Below are positions 55,672 through 64,000 of a DNA stretch of 64,000 nt, piece by piece (within the stretch, counting starts at the first letter, position 1; each line of letters opens with the position of its first letter). The stretch is from Podospora comata (lineage: Eukaryota > Ascomycota > Sordariomycetes > Sordariales > Podosporaceae), in assembly GCA_017354895.1 (NCBI GenBank), contig CP071493.1, positions 2,232,001-2,296,000 of the forward strand. The letters run 5' to 3'. The notes beneath the pieces were generated by a model. The model was not told the DNA's origin and ran no database searches. It saw nothing but the letters and a program-made list of their open reading frames with translations. The position numbers and the translations under genes are program-made.

Positions 55672-58600
55672 CTACTCCCAAGTAATCTCCCACCCCTGCA
55701 CCCAAGCACCACCAGAAAACTTCTCCTTCAGCTCAAACAACTCCAACACACACCCCGCATCATAACTCCAATGCTCCTGCTCCAGCACCTCACCATCAAG
55801 CCACACCTGCTTGGGCTCGTGCTCCAGACCCATGACCGTGGCGTTGCGAAGGGGGTTGGTGTCCGGGTAGTTACCCAGCGGCTCGACCTTCAGGAAGTTG
55901 TTCGAGGCAGTAAACTACTCCTATCATTAGCACCATATTCATCACCTCAAATGTTTGCAACAGTCACTTACCGAAATCCAGCTCACCTCCTCCGGCTCCA
56001 GACTGACCCCATCATCCAAATACAACTTCCCCTCCGCCCATCCAGTCCCATCCAATCCCACCAACAGTCCCCAAGGATTCTGCCTACTCTCCGCTGTAGT
56101 CATTCCAGGCTCCTGCAACGGAACAACCTTCCCACCCCTCACAAAGACAGGAATATGCCCCAACTCCGCCCCAATAGTGACATTCTCCCCGGGTCCAACC
56201 CCATAACTCACCTTCCCCTTGGTATACCAATCATACCACACCTCCCCCTCTCCCACCCCGGGGAAAACCCCCTTCACCGTATCCGCCCCCTGCTCCAAAC
56301 AAGGCGTAACCATAATCGCATCTCCCAACATGAACTGCCTGTCAGCATCAGCAAGCCACGGCTCATTGGGAAACTCCCACGCAAGAGCACGCATGACGGT
56401 GCTGCCAGCGAGAGAAGCCTGGGTCATGAGCGTGTACATATACGGCAGCAGCGCGTACCGTATCGCCATTGCCGACTTGGTAGCGTCAATCACACTGCTC
56501 CACCTGTACGGCTCCTGGTCAATCGCCCCCATCGCATTGTGATTCCGATAAAAGGGAAAAAATGCGCTGAGCTGCATCCACCGCGAGCAGAGCTCATAGT
56601 TTGTGTTGCCGTTGAAGCCGCACGTGTCGACCCCAAACATGGGGAAGCCAAAGATGGAGAAGGACAGTGCTTGCGGGATGCTAAAGTACAAAAATGCCCA
56701 GAGGGCCTCATTGTCACCGCCCCAGTGGCCAGCCCACTTGCCTGAGCCGGCGAAGGTGCCGCGGCCGATGATGAAGGGGCGGACGCCCTTTTGGACTTGG
56801 AGCAGAGCTGAGTAGGTCGCGTTGAGGACTTGGTGACCGAAGAGGTTGTGGAAATCGTACTCGAGATAGCCGCCATTATGCGTCGAGTTCGGGCTCAGGG
56901 CGTGGACTCCTATGTCGCCATGATAGTTGTTGATCACGTACGGGGGCCAGTTGATGTTTCTTGCGCCAGGAGTGGGTGTGCTCCGGTAGAAGTTCTTCGT
57001 TGTTGTGGTTGTGGTGACGGTGGGGACGGCGGTCGCGGTTGGCCCGTAGCTCTGGGTGATGATCGCCTTTGTCGCTGAGATGGCTTCGGTTTCGTTTGTC
57101 TTCGCGAAGCCTTCGGGGTATCTCAAGACAAGATTACCAGGCTCACCGGGCAGCTTGAAGGGCGGATGGGCAGGATTGAGTGTCAAGTTTCCGGTGCCGC
57201 AGCTGCCAACGCAGAAGGAGGCAACTTCGGACATGTCGATCCAGATACCATCGAACTGGACATGTTGGTATTGTCTTATTCATTCACATATCATCATGGG
57301 AAACTCACCGAGATATTCTTGCTCCACCTCGAAATCTCATCAATCCACCAGTCGATAGTCCCAGCCTCACCAAGCACAGCACCAACCCAGTCAGGAAAAA
57401 CCGTATAACCAGGCCACACAGCCCCATAGTAAATCGACCCATCAGGATTCTTCACAAAGGCATCTGCCTCCAGCCCCCGCTCATAGGTAGGATAGCGATC
57501 TTCCTCATCCTCTGGGTTAGGCGCATAGATGGCAGAGTCAACAATGGGAACCCAGTGCTGGTGATTCTTGTGCAGCCTGTTCATGAACTCCTCTCCTTCG
57601 GTGTAGTTCCAGGTATCATGGTCGTTCTCAAAGTCACGGTACTTCTTCATGTAGTCGATATCGGCTATATCCACATGTCAGTTCAGGAAACCTTTTGTCG
57701 AATATGAAGGGAAAGAAAGACCCACCCCAGACCGTCTCAAGCGGAATCTCAAACTTTGCAAAGTTGTCAATAACCTCTTGCAAACGTTGCCAGCCAGTAT
57801 AGCCCCAGCGGCACTGATGGTATCCCAAAGTCCAGTACTGCTGCATAGCCGGAAGGCCAACAGCGCTCTCTTGGTACTTGGTCGTGACATCTTCAGCCCG
57901 AGGACCGCTGTAAAAATAAAGATCGATGCTGCCACCGAGTGTTCTCCAAGTAATACCAGGTTGCCGCAGAAGCACCTCTTGTGGATGAGCGTTGCGAAGA
58001 TAGACACCATGTGTATACGATGTGTACCTGGCCGTCTTGTCGTCGGCATAAGGCGCATATGTCAATTTTCCCGACTCATCGGTGGTGAAGTATCTTGTGT
58101 CATGATAGATAGGATGACTGCCATAGATGTTCCAGTCGATGTCGTTGCCAACATCTGCCGCAAAGAGTGTCCCTAGCCTGTGTGTAAGCTATCTCGCCTG
58201 AGCATTGAATATACTTGGTGGTACTTACTGGTGAGATTGTTGCCCAAGCGGAAGCTATGAATAACTTCACCGAGACCATACAGGTTGTAGCTCTCGGGCA
58301 GAGGGGACACAAACTCGATGAACTGATCTTCGTAGACGAGCTTGCTCCCCTCGGTTGTAAATAGCGTGTCGTCAGTTGCCTTTCGCTTCACCGTGAAGGA
58401 GAATGTCGGGTCGTTTGACCACGAGACCACAAAGTCGCTGTTGTGCTCCTCGCAAAGAGGATCGTTTTGAGGTTTTGGTATCAACACTTCGGGTAATCTG
58501 AACCACGTTTCATTCTCCTTCGAGATGTACCGTGGCTCAATCTGAAGGTGAACCCTTTCGTTGGCCTGAAACTCCACCAGTAAGGAGAGGTGCTCGATGT

Positions 58601-58919
58601 CGTTGCCGTAGACGTTGCATGCTGGGCCGGCAAGGTCAAGATCGGCAGTAAACCCGTTTTTCGTGTTTTGGACGTTGGATGCAGAGTACCCAGGACATAC
58701 CAGCTGCGGGTTAGCGGCAAGGGGGTCGTCTATGTTGGCTTCAACGTCCTTCCCTTTGTCGGCAGACGCAGGGACTGTGAACTGTGGGACTGAGCTGGTG
58801 GTGGGAGACGCCGTCTGAAGAAACTTGGCCGGGACCACTGGTGGCCCCTTGTGCCCAGAAGTACCACTCGGCAGCAACGACGAGGTCAAAAGGAGCGATA
58901 TCGAAGTGAGCAAAGCCAT
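55672..58919 (-). CDS. Secreted alpha-glucosidase, glycoside hydrolase family 31
   Basis: Five exons on the minus strand, 58919-58229, 58172-57726, 57664-57309, 57255-55972 and 55914-55672 (introns 53-61 nt), give 1006 aa. Start at 58919 has the best context (ACCATGG) and gives a signal peptide MALLTSISLLLTSSLL; starts at 58931 and 59225 are also in frame. NLYGLGEVIHSF and the barrel strand LGYHQCRWGY are GH31 marks. The nucleophile motif FDGIWIDMSE (Asp about 505) is built across intron 4's predecessor junction, and the acid/base Asp is in GHWGGDNEALW (about 679). Many N-glycosylation sites occur. It should release glucose from maltose, malto-oligosaccharides or starch outside the cell. Neighbour: a sugar transporter on the same strand. 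Confidence 0.94.
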
Positions 58920-60462
58920 GGTGGCTAGCATCGAAGTGGCTTTGGAAAGGATGCCTTGTCTGGGAACCCTGCGGTTGTACAATTTGAAGCCCAAACTAAG
59001 AGCAGCGACAAAGACGAGGACTTCCACCTTGAAATAGTCCTGGCCGAAGTCGAGCCCCAGACCCAGATGTGAGGATACGCGAGCATCTTCCAAGTCTAGA
59101 CCGGCCCGTGACTCGGAAGAAGCAGTTGGGAGCTCGCTGGTTCCTGGCTCCAAACTCTGATGGTCCCAGGTGATACTGTTACCGGCAAACAACTCGGCCG
59201 AAGCCAAGGTACTGTTGAAAGCCATAATGAGTGAGAAGAGCGCCAACAGGGGCGAGCACAGCGGAAAAGGGGCTCTCGGGGCCGACGCTGACCGGCGACT
59301 GGAAGAAGACTGGACGCCAGTGCCTGTTAACCAAGCGTCACACTACCGTTAATATTCTCCACGCGAGACAAGTAAGGGTAACGGCGGGAAGAGACCGGAG
59401 TCAGGAGGGAGATTGAGTTAAATGAAGGGTCGGCGTGACTGGGGATCACAAAACCTACACTGACTGTTGGCTTTGCCTTGTGAGGCTCGCCCGCGAAACC
59501 ACAGCCCTGGGACGACATGGCTCTAGTAACGGTGCCCAACAGTGTCGATTTCACCGTTTGTCTCTGTGCTGGCGTCCGTGTGTTGGCTGTACCAAGTTTG
59601 GGGTGTCCCCTTATGCGTAGTGGTAGATGCAGGCGGACATGGTCATGCATGTCGACTGTCATCGTCATGATTGCTGGTCCAAGTCAATTGATTTGTGTTG
59701 GTCTTCCTGTTCTCAACCCGACCCGATAGAATTCAGTTTTGCAATAATCTTCGACATCTGCCTCGTCCCTTGATTGAGAGGCAAGCTCCAAAACCTGATC
59801 TTAGCGTGACTTGAGCTGTGGCGGTTTAGTTTGTCTGCGGAAGCTCGACCGGTGACTGGGCCGATCAGTTGACCACAGGCGCGGGGTTATCTGCACAGTG
59901 TTACTTGCCAATAAGGTTTGTGGCAGGGCGCATGGAACCTGCTTTGGTGGGATGGCAAGGAAAGAGAGCCGTCTACGGCCTCATGACCCTTTGTTGACAT
60001 CCACCGCATATAGACATGTAGGTAACCTATGACCGGTGGCGGGCGCTGTGTGAGAGTAACAGATAGAGAGTAACAATATGAGTGTATTTACTTGAATGCC
60101 CTCCTCTGATGCTTTCTGTCTTGTGTCCTGTTGTGCCTCCCCTCCTTGCGCCTTTGCTCAGTCAACAGGAGAGGAAAACTGCTTTGTTCCTCGGATATCA
60201 TCCCAAGTTTGTTAAACGCCGAAGCCCTAGCCCATAACAACAACCATGTTTGTCAAGAATTATTTGATCCCCAATAAAATCCAAAAAAAAGTGGCGAGCC
60301 CAAATATTTAGTATCCCAAAGCTGGCCGAGATTAATGCCCCCAAACTCCGTCACATCAAAAACTCCGTCGCTGATATCCACAACGCTGGTCCGGATATAT
60401 ATCATGATACAAATAGGAAAACCGACAATCGAGTTGACCCCACGGTACAAAAAGCAAAATCA
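58920..60462. other. Upstream region of the alpha-glucosidase gene
   Basis: About 1.5 kb. The first 306 bp (to 59225) stay open in frame with the alpha-glucosidase. A GCGGGG word (SYGGRG, the CreA/CRE1 type) occurs at 59881-59886. Otherwise no gene is seen. Confidence 0.5.
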
Positions 60463-62315
60463 TCAGTAACTGAAATCGACATGGCCTATTGGAATCGGTA
60501 GCTTATCGTCCTGTGAGGATGTCGTCGCCGTATTCGTCGAGCTTCCGCCTGTTTCTGACTGTGATTCGCTGCTGCGTGATTGTTGCAGCTCGAGCTGTGG
60601 TTCCTGAGGAGGAATGCCACTGTCGGAGAAGCCGAAATCTCGCATCTGCTGGAAACTCCAGCTCGGCTCGAATCGTCGACTGTTCCACGCATGGTCCACC
60701 CTCTCGTACATTTCGTCGATCTGTTCCAAGCTGATCTTGCTCGTCTCGTAGACCATAAACCAGACAAAGGCGATCGAGAGAATGCAGAATGCGCCCCAGA
60801 GAAAGAAAATGCGAGATCCGAGATCGATTGACCGGGACCCTTCGATTCTATTTGTGTCCACCATGTAAGGGGTCCCATAGGCAATGCCAAAGTTCAAAAG
60901 CCAGTTGGAGGCGGTAGAGACGGACATCGACTTCGCGCGTACCTTCAGCGGATAGATTTCTGATGTGACGACCCAAACCACGGGACCCCAGGAGGCTGCG
61001 AAAAAGAATATATATATGGCCACGAAAATGATGAGGATGCGGCTCTGCGTCTCCGAATTGCTTCCGTTGGCGGTAGCGAACGAGGCAATCAAGAGTTGGC
61101 AGATGGCCATGCCGGCGGCTCCGACAATGAGCAGCCTTCGTCTACCCCACGATTCGACGACGAAGAGACCCGGCAGCGTCGAGACCATGTTAATAATCTG
61201 CATGATGAGGGTGATGAGATAGGGGTCGTCGACACCGCCCTTTTGAAAGAAGTCGGTGCCATAGTACATGATGAAATTGACACCTGTGAGCTGCTGGAGC
61301 ATTTGCAGCCCGCAGCCTGTTAGTGTGCGGCGACCCAGATGTGGTTCGCCAAAGAATATATCTTTGTAAGTGTCAGGGCCAAGAGCTAGTTCGTACTCAT
61401 GGTTTGCCTGGATTTCTGCGAGCTCCTCGATGAGAGCAGGGTGGGTGATGTCGAGCCGACGTAGACGGCTGAGTGAAAGAGCAGCGGCGTCTTTGTAGCC
61501 GCGCTTGATAAGATAACGGGGCGTCTCCGGTAGGATCAGCAGACCAAGGGCCAAAACAACAGCCCAGGTAAGCTGAAGACCAATGGGGATGCGATACGCG
61601 GCGGCCCCTTTCATATTATGAGTTAAGATATTGACGCCGGCAGCAGCAAATAGACCGGCCGTGATTGATAGCTGATAGGCGCAGACGAGCGTTCCACGCA
61701 CCCACTTTGGTGCCATCTCAGACTGATATAATGGGACAAGAACTGAGACAACGCCCACTCCAATGCCCGCCAGTGTTCTGATGAGGTCAAGTCAATACAA
61801 GTCACACTTTGAGGGATGAATTGGACACCAAAAGGGAAAGTGTTACGAACCTCCCGATAACAAGAAGGGCCACATTTGTCGCGCACACCTGGAAGATAGC
61901 ACCAACACAAAACACCCCCAGGGCGGCAATAAGTGAGAGCCGTCTGCCCCATAAGTCACCTATTGGCGCCGATATGAGTGCTCCCACCATCGTTCCTGCA
62001 CTCAGCATTGCCACAATCAGTGACACTTGGCTTGGGTACATGCCGGGTACTCCCTCCTTGTCGAAGTAGCCGGTGGTGAAATCCTTCTTGAACGACTCCA
62101 TCGCCAGAATACCGTTGATCGACCTGCATGCACCAAACGGCTCAGCCAAAAGTCCCTCCAAATCGTAGCGCGTCCGACCAAAATGGCGCCGAGTCGACTT
62201 ACCCGGTGTCATATCCAAACAAGAGCCCGCCTGTGGCTACAAAGAGCGATAAAAGGATGGCCGGCGCCGACGTGCCGGCGACGTTTGCTGGCTTTCGCCA
62301 ACCGAAGCCCACCAT
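60463..62315 (-). CDS. MFS sugar transporter (hexose/monosaccharide type)
   Basis: Three exons on the minus strand, 62315-62203, 62123-61851 and 61777-60463 (introns 79 and 73 nt), give 566 aa with about twelve membrane segments. Sugar-porter marks: GGLLFGYDTG then SINGILAM in TM1, GDLWGRRLSL after TM2, PETPRYLIKRG, QQLTGVNFIMYYG in TM7, and ESWGRRRLL. A long hydrophilic Ser/Gln-rich C-terminal tail follows. It is likely a plasma-membrane proton-coupled importer of hexose. Gene order next to the GH31 enzyme suggests joint use. An out-of-frame ATG at 62340 precedes the start and could lower translation. Confidence 0.92.
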
Positions 62316-64000
62316 GACTGCGATCGGAGCGCCTTCATGAAGGGCTCTTCAGAACAGCGTCGAGCGCGGGGGTTTCCACCAGGATTGGGGGTCTCCGGAC
62401 AATCGAGGATATGGTTGTTATTCGACCATGGGGAGCGGTTTGGGTCGTTTAGAGGTGGGAAGGTGGGCGGCGAACGGGTTTCGACGATGAGATGAACAGT
62501 TGAAAGGGTGCGTCCAACTACTGGGATGGTGGACGGGAGTTCGTTGAAAGTGGTGGAGAAAGGACCGCCGCCCACCTGATTGATGGGCAGCGGAGACTCT
62601 GCAAACGTCTGATTGGTTGCACATCAAGACTAGCCCGCTTGGGAATAGCTGTGACCAGAAGGTGGGGCTGACCCGGCTTTGACTAGCGTGGTGGGGACTC
62701 GGCTGCGCCAAGCCCCACTCTCACCCACCCCAGACCCAAATCCGACTTGGGTTCAGCAACGGGCCTCTCGGCTACATTGAAAATGTCACTCTGTCGGGTT
62801 GACAGCTGTGAGAATGCGGTGCTTCTGCGTTGCCTTTGGTAAGAATTTTCCCATTTTTTCTGACCTTGGTGTTGTTCTGTCCTTTGCCGCTGACCTATGG
62901 GATTCATCCGAGTACGAAGTAGACAGACTATATGAGGCTATCTCTGTCAATTTAGTGCCTATTCCTTGGAATCCGAATGTCATGAATTCCCACCGTGGTT
63001 AGAACCTTGGTGTCTTGGAAACCTGGGGTTTCACCTGGTGCCGTGGTCCATGTGTAAGCCCTCGGTCCCTCTCTTTCACGCGCCTCACCAGGCGGCCCAA
63101 AAAGCCATCCTCGCTCCCGCTTTCCCAATGCTTCATAGCGGGCGCCCAGCTTCACGCTGGCTTCAGGGGGGGAGACCAGACCACCAATCGCCAAAGGAAC
63201 TGCATGGTAAATTAATAACTGACCCAGAGTGTGAGCAGAAGGCCACACACACACCACCACATCAACCACACCATTGTTCCAAGAATCTCTATGCTTTGGA
63301 AACGCGCGGCGGGTGCTCTGAAGCCATTGGCTGTCAAGATGGTTGTGCCGCAGCCGGGAGCTGCCCCCCCAGGCTTGCAGCTTGCAGCCCTCAAATCCTT
63401 TGACTGCGTGTTTTTTCTTTTCCCTTCACACCTCTTGACTGTTCGCCGGCTATGCTCGTTTGGGACTCCTAGACAGGTCATAGCAACACTGCTGGTTCGT
63501 GAACCCTGCCACTAGCTTGCGTCGAGGGGGCAGCAATAGAAGGAAATGCGGATTGCTTTTATCACAACTTCCAAGGTTGAGGCATTCACATCGCTACAAT
63601 TTCCATCATTCGCTGACCCAAAAGGTTTAGGAGACGCCCGATATAGGAGATGCAGGAGCTTGCATCAATATTCCCACAGCATTTCCAGCCACCTTGCTTC
63701 AGGTGAGTCTCTGTCTAGGAACACTCCGATCCTGAGGGGGAGGGGGGACCACGACCGGGTCAATGGGCAAACAGTTTGGGATTTCACGAGAGGCACGGGT
63801 GCTGGTTGTTGCGGCACGATGCTCATGCTCAACCAGTGTTGATTTGTGCTGTCTGTTTGGTATCGGTCTTTTGGTAGGTCTGAGTTCCGATACGCTCAGG
63901 ATCTGGTGGAACTGGTCACAGATAACATTAAGGTCCTCAAACCCTCTTATTGACATGAATTTCTTTGGCAACACCCGGTTCCGGTGCATCCGACATTGGC
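62316..64000. other. Terminal intergenic region, promoter side of the sugar transporter
   Basis: 1.7 kb to the window end. Open frames on both strands overlap and have no family motifs. The first 400 bp hold three SYGGRG words listed separately. Confidence 0.45.
62366..62696. promoter_or_regulatory. Possible CRE1/CreA sites in the transporter promoter
   Basis: SYGGRG words on the plus strand at 62366-62371 (GCGGGG), 62662-62667 (GTGGGG) and 62691-62696 (GTGGGG), the last two 29 bp apart. Such six-base words are common by chance in GC-rich DNA; their pairing and the gene type make carbon-catabolite control plausible. Confidence 0.3.

Noticed and set aside
55771-56745. 324-codon open frame on the plus strand
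   Set aside because: It lies antisense inside alpha-glucosidase exon 4/5, is Pro/His/Arg-rich and has no family motif; it is a shadow of the GC-rich coding strand.
63231-63989. Open frames of 90-100 codons near the right edge
   Set aside because: Overlapping on both strands, no motifs, no promoter or splice pattern.

Overview
The window is nuclear DNA of a filamentous ascomycete, most likely a Sordariomycete and probably Sordariales. The grounds are short introns (about 50-80 nt) with GT...AG ends and CTAAC/CTGAC branch sites, GC-rich coding sequence, a solitary 5S rRNA gene very close to the Neurospora type (dispersed 5S genes are usual there), one AT-rich island that looks like the product of repeat-induced point mutation (RIP), and the gene families present. 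All intron/exon joins below were worked out by reading splice sites and checking that the frame and the protein family continue. None was tested with RNA data.

Layout. 0-10.97 kb: 3' end of an ADP1-type ABCG transporter; mS26/PET123 (mitoribosome) divergent from NOG2 (60S assembly GTPase, with an unusually long third intron that may host an H/ACA snoRNA); a secreted Ser/Thr-rich protein; a 5S rRNA gene; a thioredoxin-fold protein; mS38/COX24. 10.97-13.3 kb: intergenic DNA with the AT-rich island. 13.3-15.1 kb: mitochondrial processing peptidase beta. 15.1-19.6 kb: gene-poor. 19.6-38.9 kb: a dense run of a membrane RING-H2 E3 ligase, a GPALPP/DUF3752 protein divergent from VPS8, a PIG-P/GPI19 protein, a D-serine dehydratase, and ARP4 divergent from TAF1. 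38.9-44 kb: about 5 kb with no convincing gene, ahead of an RLM1-type MADS-box regulator (43.98-46.0 kb).

47.3-50.4 kb holds the most novel feature. Four small paralogues (about 60-71 codons, N-terminus MC-x8-CG, further paired Cys) lie in a row, three on + and one on -. Each is preceded by a TATA-like box, about 40 nt later a CTCATCATC leader motif, and a start codon 124-148 nt after the TATA. Two copies look intact, one has an in-frame UAG as codon 8, and one needs a single frame change. I know no name or function for this family.

51-62.3 kb: a PSG1/DUF4448-like membrane protein, a 2-oxoglutarate/Fe(II) oxygenase divergent from an FRG1 homologue, then a GH31 alpha-glucosidase and an MFS sugar transporter on the same strand, a plausible pair for breaking down alpha-glucosides and importing the sugar. 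62.3-64 kb has no convincing gene.

Most genes are housekeeping (ribosome assembly, mitoribosome, endosomal tethering, transcription). The accessory-like parts are the 11-12.4 kb island, the gene-poor stretches at 15-19.6 and 39-44 kb, and the small Cys-rich cluster.
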